Source: Marsupella aquatica (lineage: Eukaryota; Marchantiophyta). Taken from it: 64,000 bases of DNA. Below the pieces are notes generated by a model that was not told where the DNA came from, did not search any database, and saw nothing but the letters and a program-made list of their open reading frames with translations. This document shows, in pieces, positions 46,690 to 59,945 of the stretch. The position numbers were made by a program, and so were the translations under genes. The stretch spans positions 5,580,001-5,644,000 of the forward strand of contig OZ316893.1 of the NCBI GenBank assembly GCA_973895155.1, written 5' to 3'. Each line of letters starts with the position of its first letter. Positions within the stretch are counted from its first letter, which is position 1.

Positions 46690-47699
46690 ATGACAGTTTA
46701 ATTAAGGATTTGTGCATGGATCTAGAGGTACTTGATGTCATTTAGTGATGCATTGTCATAAAGATCTTGCAACAAAACATTTGAAGTTTTTGACTATCCC
46801 ACCAAATGTTAAAGAGGTTGATCATTCATTAACTTATAATATTTAGATAAAATTGGAATTAATCTAATACTTCAGTATTCCTTAAATTGGGGTTCTATTC
46901 TTCAATAATTGCCCGATAGTTGTCTTGTGGACCTTCTCAGCAAATTTGGCCTGCACCCACTCAACCGAATCCTTGTTAGTCAACCTTGCATTCTTTTGCT
47001 TGTGTGTAAAAATCTCTGGCTTTTGCTACAAGTCTCTGGCTTTTGCTTATGGCTCAACTTGGTCAATTTCTTTCCAGCCATGATGACAATGCTTTAGAGA
47101 ACAGTTTCCTTGGAAAATTTCTTCAGAGAACAGTTTGTGTGCTGCCACACACTATGTCCCTGGGTCACTGTTACGCTATCTGAGCAGTCCTAGAGTTTGA
47201 TGTGCTTGACACTATCTTGTGCAAACCTCATGACTTTGCTGTCAGATCACACACTAAAGTCCTTGTACCCTAAACCCTTGTACATGGCGTTTTCAGTTGG
47301 ATAAGTGCTAGTGAATACTCTATGTAAATCTTTCTAGCTCTTATCAATAAAAGCTGATTGTGTACTATATGCGCTAACTTGTAAATGCATGTGTACTCTT
47401 ATAGATGGAATGCACTTTGGTCTTAAGTATTTTTTGTTCACCTGCACTCATGAAAAGTGCATTTTTGGGTGCTTTTACAAAGCAAATTCCAGTAATTTTA
47501 GGGGAAGACACTCAAGGCCTGCACTAATCCATGGGCTGCACTTATGCATGGTTCACTGTAATTGCACTTCCTACTATATCTTCCCTCCTTCCGCCCATTA
47601 GTTCGGTCATCCTTGTTGCAACTCATGCAGCTTATCTTGGCGCATCCTATCGAGGTCTCCTATTGGTCTTTACTCATGCATTTTCCATAGTGGACTCTT
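46690..47699. other. Non-coding stretch, no gene seen
   Basis: Only short frames, no repeat or domain recognised; it ends at the 5' side of the LINE. Confidence 0.4.
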
Positions 47700-47723
47700 A
47701 CCCTCCCTAGTCACGGTGGTCGC

Positions 47724-49888
47724 GTGGGTCACCGTGAGACTGCCTCTCGTATCCATTGTTTTCTGCGGGGAGATTGGGAACAGCTTCAGGAAGAGTACTT
47801 TCTTCGAGCCCGTTCCTTTACTACCCGTGCTTTGTCTGACCCAGCTCGTCACTCTCATCCTCCAGAGCATAGACGCCTTTGTCGCTCTTGTCGTTTAGCC
47901 CAGGCTGGTGAATATCATCGTGCGGTCCAGGCCCTTTCTCCCACCACACCAGCCCCCCTGGCGAGGTCACCTTGACGGCCCTTCAGGATCTCCATCCGCA
48001 GCCCTATGATCAGCTCCCTTTGTTCGTGGAGGATTTTGAGCCTGAGGAGGATCTTCAGTTTAGTAGAGACCACTTCACCTATGCTTTCCTCCATGCTCCG
48101 TGTTGCGCGGCTGGTGGCCCCTCTGGCTATGTCTTTGAGCATTTTCGTGATTTATTCCCCCCTGAGGATCCTCAGTCTGGTTTTCCAGTTTTCTTCTCCT
48201 TTTGCCAGTGTATTGCTGCCTGCCGTTTGCCTCCTCCCGTCTCTCGGCTTTTGAGTGCTTCTCGTTTATTGGCCATGGCTAAGTCTTCGATCACCGGGTG
48301 TTCGGCCCATAGCTATTGGAGAGGTTTTTCTTCGTCTGGTGTCTCGCACACTTTCATCGCAGTATCGCTCTGCACTATCGGATCATCTCTCTCCACATCA
48401 GTTTGCAGTGGACGTTCCTGGCGGTTGTGAGACAGTTATTGCGGGTATTCGTACTACCTTGGACCTCCACCCTGATTGGGTTGTCCTCCAGGTTGATGTC
48501 TCCAATGCTTTCGATACGGTTTCTCGGGCAGCAATTTTTCGTGCTTTGAGGGCAGCGGATCTAGACATCCAGTCCCTTATCCCCTTTGTCCGTTGTTTTT
48601 ATGGGTTCGAGGCCCCCCTCTTCTATAGTCATCACACCTCTACAGGAGTGTATACCACTCTTTCTTCTGCAGAAGGTACACGTCAGGGTGACCCTTTGGG
48701 TGGGCCTCTTTTTGCCATTGCCCATTTTACTACTTTACGGGAAGCCTCCGCGGCCCACCCCCAGTGTATCTTCCCCTCCCTTTCAGATGACACCCACATC
48801 ATTGGTCCACCTATTGCTGTTACTTCTGCCCTTGCCACCCTTTCCACCCATTTGTTGGGCCTCGGTTTACGGGTTCAGCCGGTGAAGAGTCGTGCATGGA
48901 GTCCAGCTGGGTTACCCTCTGATCTTGCGCTTCCCCTTGGGTTCTTACGTCCAGCCGACGGTCTTCGGGTCCTTGGCTCCCCAGTCGGTACCGCCTCCTT
49001 TTGCTCATCTTTCATTGCTGACGCTCTCCAGGCTGCCTTAGCCCCTACTCCTATGCTCCCTAAGTTAGCAAACTCTCAGGCAGCATTTGGGTTGTTGTTG
49101 AGATGCATCCACCCTCGTGCATCCTATTTGGCTCGAACACATCCCCCTACCGAGGATCTTTATCTACACCTCCGAGCGTTTGATGTCTCTATTCGTGAGA
49201 CTTTGGCCTCTCTTTTAGGGCCAGGTACTTTGCTCTCATCTCCGTGGCTTCATCGACAGCTCAGTCTTCCTATTTCTCACGGTGGTTTTGGGCTTACTTC
49301 CACTGAGCGCCTTGCACCTTTGGCCTTCTTGGACGCGTGGGCGGCCGCCTTCTCATTGTTGGCAGATCGTTTCCTTACTGAGGATCGACCTTTTTACTTT
49401 TGTCTCTCATGGAGGTCGAGGAGGGTTCCCTCCCATTTCAGGTTCATTTGCGCACGGCGCGGTCATCATTACCCGATCCTGTTCGAGCTGCGTTATCTTC
49501 ATTCCAGGAGTTTTTATCCTTGGACCCCGTCCGTCTTCAGGCAAACCTTGTTGGGCGTATGCACGCTTTCACCCTCTCCAGCATCCTCACCAAGGCACCT
49601 GACACGGACCAAGCTCGGATTCTTTCTTCCGGAGGGAAGGGCGCAAGAGGCTGGCTTCAGGCCAATCCAGTCATTCCTCACCTGCGGATGTCTTTCCTCA
49701 CCTGGGCGTCTCCATCATCAGTTCGACGGGCTTCTTCGCCAAGTTGCTCGGGATGTTCATGGCCGGATGGGTCCCACCGGGCCCCCGCTATCTGTTTTGA
49801 CCATGCACTTTCGGTAACGCATTTCAGTCACCTTACAACGTGCTCAAGCTCGAGATGTCTTTCGTCGATCTCTGACAGTCGGTGCTAG
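47724..49888 (+). pseudogene. LINE reverse transcriptase (frameshifted)
   Basis: RT of the non-LTR type. Parts: 47724-47975 (frame 1), 47972-48290 (DHFTYAFLHAPCCAAGG and AACRLPPPVSRLLSASRLLA), then the long frame from about 48290 with GVRPIAIGE, GGCETVIAGIRTTLDLHPDW, motif A VLQVDVSNAFDTVSR, motif B EGTRQGDPLGGPLF and motif C SLSDDTHIIGP. The catalytic motif is S-D-D where A/V-D-D is usual. After about 49400 the better frame reads MEVEEGSLPFQVHLR and LSSGGKGARGWLQANP. The element is inactive. Confidence 0.8.
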
Positions 49889-50023
49889 TGTGACTCCGCA
49901 GCGGCTAGCCCCCCTAGAGGACATTCCTGTCCCACTTGCCGATCTAGTTTTGACACTTGATGTAGACCACTAGCTTGTTGTCACATTTGCTAGGTATGAT
50001 GAGGACCTCGGTCCATTTGCGGT

Positions 50024-50120
50024 AGTTTTAGTTCCTCTTTCTTGGTTTTTAGGGGTTTCCTTTTGCTCACTTCTTTTAGTTCCTCTTTCTTGATTTTTAG
50101 GGTTTCCTTTTGCTCACTTC
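50024..50120 (+). repeat. Tandem duplication of a 48-50-bp unit in the LINE 3' region
   Basis: TTTTAGTTCCTCTTTCTTGG and GGTTTCCTTTTGCTCACTTC occur twice with one small deletion. Confidence 0.85.
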
Positions 50121-50407
50121 TTTTGCGTTTGGTTTTGTCCACTTGGGACCTCTCTTGTTTATTCTTTTGTACTCTATTTGGCCTTTTTCTATAAAAAGTA
50201 TGTGTATATTTCTTCCGCTCAGACAGAGTTGAACGAGTCCCAAGCTCCAATAGAATCTCTCACTCTGGATCCGACCTTCTCTCTCTCTAGCTGAGACCCA
50301 GTGTTTTTTTTAGTGGTGAAAATTTGCTAGATTCTACCTCCCCAAAAATCTTTTGCCACTTTCGGCAAAAATACTATTATGCTGTCTCATTAGCCAGTGT
50401 TCCACCC

Positions 50408-50500
50408 AATCCCAGGCCCCATTAGCCAGAATCTAATTGTAAGCCTTAAATAACCTAATCCCAGGTACCATTAGCCAGAATCTAATAGTCAGCCTTAAAT
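50408..50500 (+). repeat. 49-bp tandem duplication
   Basis: AATCCCAGG(C/T)(C/A)CC...ATTAGCCAGAATCTAAT...AGCCTTAAAT at 50408 and again at 50457. Confidence 0.85.
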
Positions 50501-52439
50501 CTAGGGAGATCTGACAGAGAAAAATAATAAAATAGAGAATCTTTTGAGCATCTTTTTTTCACACACTTTACAATCGCCACTCTAACTAAAAAGTGAAATC
50601 CTTAGAAAATACGCTGCTCCGACGTCTCTCTCGCTCTCGCTCCTCCTTTGAATGAGTCCAATAATGCCGGTACAATATGACTGTTGCACTCTTGAAGCAC
50701 AGTAGCAGTGGTTTCCTGGAGGCAAGCATCGCAAGAATGTTACATGGCAGATCGTAGAATTAGTCGAATTCTCTGACCTGGTATGTTGCTGTTGGCAGTC
50801 ACCGTATCTCTACCAATGGATTTTGTACAAAGGTCCCAGCTCCGAAGCTTCGGTCTCTGCATGCAGTAGTAGTGAGTTTTTGTTGATCTTCCACCTTTAC
50901 TCACCTAACGGCTGACGCAGTTGTCATGCTCTGGTGGAGGCCCACGCGGACCAGAATTATCGAGCTTGACTTTCAGCGACAGCAAAAGGAGTGGCCGGGA
51001 ATGACCAGGACCCGTTCAGGGCTTCAGGCTTTGCAGTCTTTTCGCTCTGTAGGATTTCGGCGAGGGACAGGATCGACGAGTTGGAGCAAAGTTGTCAACG
51101 CACAGAAGCACAGTAATTTGACTGTGGAGAGTTTCCGGCCAGGACCTTCAGTTTGCCGCGATCCAGAAATATTGTAAGAGATTTCCTGGATTAGCTCATT
51201 CTTAGAGGCAGAAGCTCAGAAGATTCAATTCATAGGTGTGCAGAGTGGCCATCACTTTACCCGGTGGGGTGATGATTGACTCGACCGACGTGAACTCACT
51301 ACGCTTCTCGTTGAACGAAGCACCGTTTCAGAAAAGGGAAAAGAGAGATGTCCTCACAGGGGGTAATCTGGAGAGGGGCGCGCCGATTGTAAACGATTGC
51401 AAAGCTAGACAGGATCCCAAAAAGGAGACCCAGTAGGGCGTCGCAAACCTCCGAGTTTTGCCGCAGGTCACTCAAAGTCGAACTTCAGTGGTGGAGACAA
51501 AAATTGGGTTACTGTAAACGCACATGACATCGTTTTATACCATGATAAAATTTAGTTATTTATTTTTAATTCAGCGAGTGCACACTCTATATTAACACAT
51601 TTTGATATGTGATTATCAACAGGGCAAAAATGTTTGCCCGCACACTCTTAACTGTGCAACCAAAACTGCTATTTTCAGGACAGGGTTTTTTTAGGGTGGA
51701 CTTGAGGGTTTGAGATGCCCTAATCAAGGGAAGAAAGAAGGTGACATATTTATAAATATCATAAAATACTGGTGGTATTGTTAATTTAAGCATCTTTAGT
51801 GAGAATGTGTTTAAATAGGATCGATTTCTTTCTCACTAGGTGTGGTCCTTCCTCATGCTCCATTAATTTTTTTAATATTTTTTTTTGGTTGCCTCCTTTT
51901 CTCAGGCAGTCCTCGATGTATTCGCTCAGTCTTCTCGGAATAAAATATTTTGGGCATGGATCCTTTAAAAACCAATTAAAAAAAGTGCTTGAATGCTGTT
52001 GCAATAAAATTCACGGGATGGAGACCTTCTAGGTGGAACTAAACTCACTAGACGTGGCAAGAAAATATCGTTGACGGTTGCTTTCAAAGAGGTCTATGCC
52101 CATTGCTTTCTCATATAATTTATTTTAATTGAGATTAAATCTGGAGTGTATAATGAGTGTGATCTGATGCAAATGACTCTACAGGAATAAGTGCCCCCTA
52201 TATATATAAAAAAGCAAGTCACCCAACTTTATATATATACCAGGAAAAAAGGGGAAGTACAATGAAAGGCAAGAAAAGGTGGTCCAAAGAAGACAAAAAC
52301 CAAACCAAGAAAAAGAAAGCAAGTGCAAACCTAAGAAAACTGATTAAAGAAAATAAAGGGAAAGGTGTCCATCAGTGCATGAGTGTCAATTCAGGGACTA
52401 GTGTCCACATTGGAAAATGTGACAAGAGCTAATAGGCCA
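50501..52439. other. No recognisable gene
   Basis: 50.6-51.45 kb is less AT-rich and could hold exons or a leader sequence, but none of its frames (longest 83 aa) has a recognisable domain. The rest is AT-rich with a TATATATA stretch near 52200. Confidence 0.4.
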
Positions 52440-54050
52440 CAACTAATGTACTATCTCAGCAAGTGGGACAGGAATGTCCTCTAGGGGTCTAGCATTGGCG
52501 GAGGCACAACGGCTCCTACTAGCTATGAGGGATTGACAATAAAATGGCGCGAGCTTGGGCACACTGTAAGGCCACTGAAATGCACTGAAAAAAGTCGTGG
52601 TCAAGATGGATAGTGGGGGTCCGGAGGGACCCTTCCGTCCTTGAATGTCATGAGCAGCCTGTCGAAGAAGATCATCAAACTAATGATGAAGACGCCCAAA
52701 AATCTCAATAGCAAGGGGGAGGAAGGAATCCGATGAAGCATATTTTGCCTCCTTTATCATGGCCGCAAAGGGCATATGCTACCACAACATCCGCCAAAGT
52801 ACTATGCCAACCATCACTGACCATGGTCAGATCAACCCTGTAATCGTTATGGTGGAGGACTAGGTACCAAAGACCCAAAGAGAACCTGAGCTGTAATATC
52901 TCTCACAACATCATGAACCACTATGGTTTTGCCTCCCAAATTAACTCGACCCAAAGTGCATCAAAGAAGATGGACCCATGTGGCACCCCAAGGCTTCCCA
53001 CATGTGCATGAAGTGGGTAGACCTATGAGAAGAGGATGGAGTAGCGAGAAGAGGATGGAGTAGCCCTAGACAAAGATGAATGGCGGTGGAGAACTCCTCT
53101 GAAGATATCCACAGATGGGGGATCGATGGCCAAATTGGCCTGAAGCCACCCTCGAACACCTTTCCCTCCAAAAGAAAAATCCAAGCTTGGTCTGTTTACA
53201 ATAGGTGCCTCGGCGAGGATGCTAGAGAGGATGAAAGTGTGCATACGCTCAACAAGGCCAGCCTGAAGATGGAGAGGGTCCAAGGATATAAACTCCTGAG
53301 TGAAAAGAAGGTAACATGGCACGTAGAAGATCGTAGTGAGGACCATGCATTGCGCAAATAAACCTGAAATGGGAGGGAACCCTCCTCAACCTCCATAAGA
53401 GATGAAAGTAAAAAAAGGCGATCCTCAACAAGGAAACAATCAGCCAGCAAAGAGGATGAGGCCGCCCATGAACCCAACAATGCTAAGGGGGGAATGCTCT
53501 CAATGGAAGTAAGCCCAATGAAAACCACCTTGAGAAATAGGAAGTGTCAACTGTTGGTGAAGTCACAGAGATGAGAGCAACAAACCAGGTCCCAAAAGGG
53601 AGGCACAAGTCTCTCAAATGGAAATATCAAAAGTACATAGGTGACATAGACAAAGACCCTCAGTAGGGGGATACGCTCCAAGCAAGATAAGATGCCCTGG
53701 GGTGGAAGCATCTCAACAACATCCCAAATGTTGAGTATCCACTAGCGTAGGGAGCAAAGGAGCTGGGACTAGAGCAGCCTATAGAGCATCCGCAGTAAAA
53801 GATGAGAAAAGGGCAGCAGTATTGACAAGGGGGCCAAGGACCCAAAGACCTCTTGCTGGACGTAAGAACCCGGGGGGAAGAGCCAAATCAGAGGGTAACC
53901 CAACCGGACTCCAAGCACAACACTTCACGGCCTGAACCCGTAAACCAAGGGCCATCAACTGGTCAGAAAGGGTGGTTAGGGCAGCAACAACCTCAGTGGT
54001 AGGACCAATAATGTGGGTGTCGTCGGAAAGTGAATGGAAAATACTATTAA
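52440..54050 (-). pseudogene. LINE reverse-transcriptase remnant, copy 2 (inverted)
   Basis: Minus-strand frames match the C-terminal two thirds of copy 1: SDDTHIIGP near 54025, FGMLLRCFHPRASYLAW near 53700, the GLTSIESIPPLALLGSWAAS and LLADCFLVEDRLF segments near 53500, MEVEEGSLPFQVYLR near 53400 and the GGKGVRGWLQANLAI segment near 53140. It is 5'-truncated and full of frame changes and stops. Older than copy 1 by appearance. Confidence 0.75.
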
Positions 54051-54692
54051 TATATGGTGTCTATCTATCCTACATGGAGACAGGGACCCAAGGAAAAGCT
54101 AATTTTGAGTGTTTGCTTTATCTAGAATGTTAGTCCACTACATGAACTGCTGATCTTGGGTACTTACTTCATCTAGAATGTTAAATCACCTTGAAAGGTG
54201 GAACAAACATATCCAAAACCCAGGGTCCTTCATTCAATGGATCTGCATTTATAGAACTTGGATTCAAATAGAAAACACATACATGACTACCTAAGTTTAT
54301 TTACAAAAATTAAGAAAATGATGCTCCAATGGACCAGGGAATGGACCACAAGGTTTGTCTTTTGAAACCCCCATGGACCTCATTTCCCCAAATTTGAGTT
54401 TAATTATAATAACTTGATATTCACAAATTCAGATATTTTTTAGTGTTGAGGATATGCTAGAGGAGTTGGTAAGTCACACTTCCATCAAAGTGACATTCAA
54501 TTTTTGGTCTAATGGTTGAGTTATTAATCATGGGATGGGGCAGGGTAAATTCTATTAGATTCATTTTCATTATGTTAAATTTCAAACACTAGGGTTTGAG
54601 TTCTTTTAGATCTCCTCCTTCCCTTGTTGCCTTCCCAATGAAAAACTAAAAATTAATTTAAGGCTTGTAATCATCAAGCTATAAGCCTAAAA
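54051..54692. other. Non-coding stretch
   Basis: Nothing recognised between the LINE remnant and the first solo LTR. Confidence 0.4.
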
Positions 54693-55041
54693 TGTTAGGA
54701 TTAACTCTAAGGTCTAGAGTTACAACTGTACCGTAGTTAGGGCTAACCTTAGTCGTAGACTAGGTTAGGTTAGTCATGATATGCACACACTTACCCAAGC
54801 GGTGTTTGCTTGGATAGTGGGAACTCAAGCTGATTGTTACGGAGCCAGTTGAGAGATAGGGAGAGCTTGTGTTATGAATGTTTGGTATAGCCGGTCGGCC
54901 TAGAGTGCAGTAAAGCTCTTCAATTGTGTGTTCCCGTGGATGTAGCCTTATGAGGAAGTGAACCACGTATCTCTCTATGTTGACTACTTGTTCATTGGAT
55001 GATTATGGGCATGCCGTTGTGAATGTCGTCAATGCTCAACT
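54693..55041 (+). mobile_element. Solo LTR 1 of the copia family
   Basis: 349 bp, TGTTAGGATT ... GCTCAACT, flanked by the 5-bp duplication TAAAA (54688-54692 and 55042-55046). It is similar to the LTR at 2655-3075 read on the minus strand. The last base is T instead of A. A solo LTR with an intact duplication is the product of LTR-LTR recombination. Confidence 0.88.
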
Positions 55042-55408
55042 TAAAACTCCCAGGGACCACCAACGGGACGTGGTATACAAGAGCACTATGTCCAACATAG
55101 TGGTCCATCTGGGCTTCTTAATGAGAAAACAAGGTACATTGAGTAAAAACAGAAAAGAGATCCAAAAGGAGACAACCATTGAATGCAAAATAAGACGAAA
55201 GTTTGCAACGGGGAACTCAAGGACCTAGAAAGAGGAGAATCAAAATCAGGGAAAGGATCTACCATTACCATAGTATGATGGGCTAATGGTCCACATGTAT
55301 GCAAAAGTGAAATTTTCTGATAAAAGTGCATTATCAAAATGGATTTTGGTGGCTTGGTGGAACCCACCCATTTATAAATGTTGCAGTTTACCTCACAAAG
55401 GACCCCTG

Positions 55409-55751
55409 TGTTAGGTATTTACTCAAGGTCCAGGGTTACGACATGTAATCGTAGTTAGACTAACTGTAGTCGGAGACGTGGTTAGGTTAACTAGGATGCA
55501 CACTATATGCCAAACGGTGTTTGCTTGGATAAGTGGAACTTAGGCTCATTGTTATGGAGCCACTTGAGAGATGAGGAGAGCTTACACTGTGGAGACTTGG
55601 TATGGCCGACGGACTTAGAGTTCAGTAAAGCTCTCTTGTGTGTTCCCGTGGACGTAGCCTCGAGGAGGTGAACCACGTATCTCTTGTGTCGACTATTTGC
55701 GCGTTGGATATGTCATGTGCTTACCATTACGAGTGTCGTCTATGCTCAACA
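55409..55751 (+). mobile_element. Solo LTR 2 of the copia family
   Basis: 343 bp, TGTTAGGTATTTACTC ... TATGCTCAACA. Flanks CCCTG (55404-55408) and CCTTG (55752-55756) look like a target duplication with one change. It is closer to the 2655-3075 LTR than solo LTR 1 is. Confidence 0.85.
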
Positions 55752-56612
55752 CCTTGCCATCAAAGTGATGATAGTATTTCCCAAAGATCTCAAGAGAAAA
55801 ATAATGCATTTTGGTCTCGACTCTCTCTTTAGAACTAGAAGTGGCACTACAATCTCGACTACAATTTGTGTGAAAAAAGTAATATGGATAATATGACTGG
55901 AAATGGCATTTTGAGATTTGCAGTTTACTTGTCTTTTGGTAATAAAAGTCAACCCTAAATTATCAGGAAAATTTGGGCTTCTCTTAAGTGTGATGGAACT
56001 TAAAACTTAAAAACCTCCCAGGGGCTTGACTGTGCATTGACTCCTTGTTATCAGAGTATTATCTAGTCTAGTCACTATAATAATTCAAACTCCCTTTCCT
56101 TTCTGACTCATGGTTTGGTTTCAAAATGTCATTTTGGTGTTTCCCTATTTGACTCTTCAATTACATGGTGACATTTTATTTAACCATGAGATGGTCTTGA
56201 AGGTGTCACTGTGCACCTTCTCCATGCCCAACCCGTCATTGCCCCCACAGCACACATACTCCCTCCAATTCAATTGCCAGGCCATTACTGTGCGTCTTTT
56301 CTTATGTGTCTTTTCTTATGTCCAACACGTAAGTGTCACTGCAACTCACACACTCCTTGAAATTCAATTGCAATAACAATATTACTTGTTCACCATCACT
56401 TCCATGTTGACAATATTTGCATGGGCCTTGAGGATTCAAAAAATGCTTTTAGCCCCAGGACACTATATTTAGTGTGTGCAATGGCCCTCCAGTTTGCTTT
56501 GGTGAAAATAACTCCCAAGTGCCCCAGGTCTTGTAAAGTCCACCTTAGTAGCCTCTCTTTTTCTTGATCTCTTTTTCTTGGATCTTATAAGTCACAATAC
56601 CCAGGAATGATG

Positions 56613-56702
56613 GAGTCCCACCAGTAGAGTCGACAGGATCTTCGCTCGGAAAACGAAGAGTCCCCACAGTAGAGTCGACAGGATCTTTGCTCAGTGAACG
56701 AA
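56613..56702 (+). repeat. 45-bp tandem duplication
   Basis: Two units with CAGTAGAGTCGACAGGATCT at 56622 and 56667. Confidence 0.85.
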
Positions 56703-58675
56703 CTTAATGTTTTCGAGGCAACAAGAATGCGTAGTACACTGCAATGGAACTATGGTCTACAAATAAACTACAGCAATAATTCTTCCTGCTTCTTGAAGTC
56801 AGCCAACCAACACCGATTCATCAGGAACTCTCAGAACTACGGAAGTACTACGGTACTGTAGTGTGTACAGAAAAGACCCCAGCCGGGAGACAGTCAACGT
56901 TTTCTCGCTCAACTTTTCAATAAAGTCCCTGGAGAACCAATCGAGATGTGGATAGGAAACTACGGCACAGTCTGGCTCCGAACGCCGTCTCGCCCACCGA
57001 CCAGATTTACAGTAGTTCGATCAAAAGCTAGCCCATGGGCGCGGAAGGGATCCCGTCGGCGATATCAGTGCGCTAAAATCGTTTTTGCCGTTTGCAGTCG
57101 TCCCTATTCATCGCACGACCCATGAAGTCACGAACCGTTCAGAAAATCCGAGCGGGCCATAGTCTTCACTCTGACGAAGACGCTACCGCCGTAGCAAGTC
57201 ACCGAAAGATCGAGCCGCAGTGCGGGGGAAATCAGGGGTACAACAGAAAGCAGCGTCTCGTGGAGACGATTGACGGACTGACTCACTGACTTCTCCCGGG
57301 TTTCGAGAAGAAGAAAGCCAAATTCGTGGGAAAGAATCGCAGGACCTTGCTAGCTTGATCTAGCTTGCATCCGGCCACAACGCCACATGGACGAACGAAT
57401 ACACGCACGGACGCCTCAGCCAGGGCAGAACTGCAGAAGTTAGCGCATCTGAATGGAAGCATGCTGCGGGAATTTAGCTGAGCTGATTGAGCCCTACTCA
57501 CTTATTAAAACTCACGTATCAACGCATGTGGATTGCGGTCGACTCTCCAATGCCTGACCGAATGTGAATGTCCTTCAGTCCTTCTTGATTGCTGGGTTGA
57601 TTGGTAAGCTGCTATGTCAAATTATTGGAGCAGCTCACTACTTCACTGGGATCCGGACTGTGCAAAGAACACTCAGCCAGCTTCACGAACAAGCTACAAC
57701 TATAAAACCGGGGTGGCACTACTCATGAATGGCAATAATAAAATAAGTTAATATTATAATTCTGGATCTTACCGACAAAATATTTTAGATTCATTGCTTG
57801 TGAAAGCTCCAAATAATTTTGTAATTTAGCATTTTAATAAGGACTTTGATTTTTCCACCCTTTATTTTGAATAGAGACATTGATTCCTACCGTAGCATCA
57901 ATTTCTAAGCATTTTGATGTAAACATATTATTCTAAGCATTTTGATATATTATTGATACACATTATTTGATAATTTATTCTTGCTTTAAAGGGGTTACTA
58001 AAGAATCTATCCAAACTCTAAAAAGGAATGATTAATTATTCCTCTCAACATGGGTATCAATGAGGGGGTAGCCCTACAAGACAAACTAATTTGCCTTTTT
58101 GGGGTATCTTCACACTTTTAGGTACTTTAAAGCATATTTGTTTTTTCATTTATTTATATATGATAGTACTACAAGCTTTATTACCATCTTGGGGAGATTT
58201 TAAATTTGTGTTATTTACGGACCCCACTAGAGGTCCCTTCCAAAATTCCTGGCACCTTAGCGTGCCACGTCAACAACAACCGCAATAAACAAGTCTCGTC
58301 GGTTTTGTAAATCAAATTTATAGTTTTCATTCGTGTTTGTGTCAATTTGGGTGTAATTTTGGGATGCCGTGCCATAAAAGAAAAGTAAAAATATTGGAAA
58401 TACAAAGAGCAAGACGGTTAAAACTGTCACTATGTAACCGTTTTAGTTATATTTCCAATTTTAAAACTTAAATTCAAAGATTTATAAAAAGTATTTTTCA
58501 TATAATAAATAATAACTAATAATTAACTTGATAACTTCCTTATTAAACCGCAACTCCCTGTATGGACCTCTCGTATTATACGGTCATTAATGCTGGGAAG
58601 AGCACATAGAAACCCATGATCGGGGAGGAGGAATGGCTGGAATCTTGAAAGTTCATCAAATTTTATACTCAAAAC

Positions 58676-58990
58676 TATTTACTCATTCTCAAAACAAAAA
58701 ATACCCAGTCGTAGATCTCATTGAGATCTTTCTTTTGCACCCTAGATCGCCTTCTAACATGGATGAATAAGATTTCTAGAGGCATTACAAAATGGACGGC
58801 AAAGATTGTAAAATTAATAAAATCGACGGCTAGTAAGGCTTGGATTTGTTTAATTTTTCATTTGAAAAATATTAACCCATTTGCAAAACGGACAGAACCC
58901 ATCCATAGATCTATTTGAGATCTTTCTTTTGAGCCATAGATTGGCCATTATGATGGACGAACGAGATTTTCGGAGATAAGAAATGGAGAC
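58676..58990 (+). repeat. Degenerate two-unit repeat of about 190 bp
   Basis: Both units contain TAGATCT...TTGAGATCTTTCTTTTG followed by a GGATGA/GGACGA...GAGATTT phrase; units begin near 58676 and 58868. Confidence 0.6.
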
Positions 58991-59314
58991 GGCTCAGATC
59001 GACTCTTCCCCCTGATTTTATTAGCCAAGGGGTCCACGAACTAATTTATAGTGTGGTACTCATTCAAATTTGAAGTGTACCCAAAATGGCAAATTAACAT
59101 AAAAGAATTTAGCCAAAGCGAAGGAATAAAACAAAAAGAACATCTAATTGTGAATGAAAATGAAATGCAGGGTTTCTAAGCAAGAAGACAGAGGAAATGG
59201 GGAGTGCCTCTATCAATGCACAAGGGCCAAGGATACTTCCCTTTCCAAACTCACTAAAAACTGTGAACTAATCCTAGCCCTTCATTAAAAATTTGTTTTC
59301 GTGGCATTGTCAAA

Positions 59315-59333
59315 TCCATCCATCCATCCATCC
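59315..59333 (+). repeat. CATC microsatellite
   Basis: Nearly five tetranucleotide units of CATC. Confidence 0.9.
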
Positions 59334-59599
59334 CCCTTTTTATCACAATTGCCTATGCCCGAGCTGCCCATAGCGCGCCCAAACCTGACCAAGATGAAAT
59401 TAAAATTGGAATTTGAAGAACTGGATATAAGTTTAGATTTTTGAAAAACCTGGGTATAAATAAAATATATAATTCTTTAAAAATAGAAAACAAAAAATGT
59501 ATTTTTTTCTATCACATGGTTGTGCTTGGACTCTATGATGCAGTGATTGTTATGTTGAGTATCCAATTTATATGCTCAATGCACAGGTTATTGAACACT

Positions 59600-59945
59600 A
59601 TCACCACAACTTTACTTTATCTTGACATTTTATTCTCATTTCATCATTTTTTTCTCACATTGACATCTTTATCTCAACCATCTTTTCTTTTGTCACCCTC
59701 CACATCTTTTCTCATCTTGATATCTCTATATGATCATAATATCTTTTCTTCACCTAGACATATTTTCTCTCCCCAACACTTTTGTCTTATCTACATCTTT
59801 TACTCGCCTTCATCGATATCTTTTTTTTTCATGACATTGTTTTTCATCTAGACTCATTTTCTTCACCTTGACATCTATTTCTATCATTGACAGCTTTTCA
59901 TCCTGACATCATTTGGTCACCTAAATATCTTTCTCATCATTTTTT
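59600..59945 (+). repeat. Degenerate pyrimidine-rich tandem array
   Basis: A phrase like TTTTCTCA-CATTGACATCTTTAT recurs with heavy drift at intervals of about 20-30 bp. It creates an open but meaningless Phe/Ser/Leu-rich frame. Confidence 0.6.

Larger units (their letters stand above)
47700..50290 (+). mobile_element. Non-LTR retrotransposon (LINE) remnant, copy 1
   Basis: Contains a reverse-transcriptase ORF spread over three frames with at least three frameshifts. An upstream Cys/His-rich segment (HRRLCRSCRLAQAGEYH) is seen, but no endonuclease domain. The 3' part is T-rich. No target duplication was identified. A second, inverted copy lies at 52.4-54.05 kb. Confidence 0.75.

Noticed and set aside
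59441-59851. 136-aa plus-strand ORF, Phe/Ser/Leu-rich
   Set aside because: It arises from a degenerate pyrimidine-rich tandem array; no domain and no codon structure.
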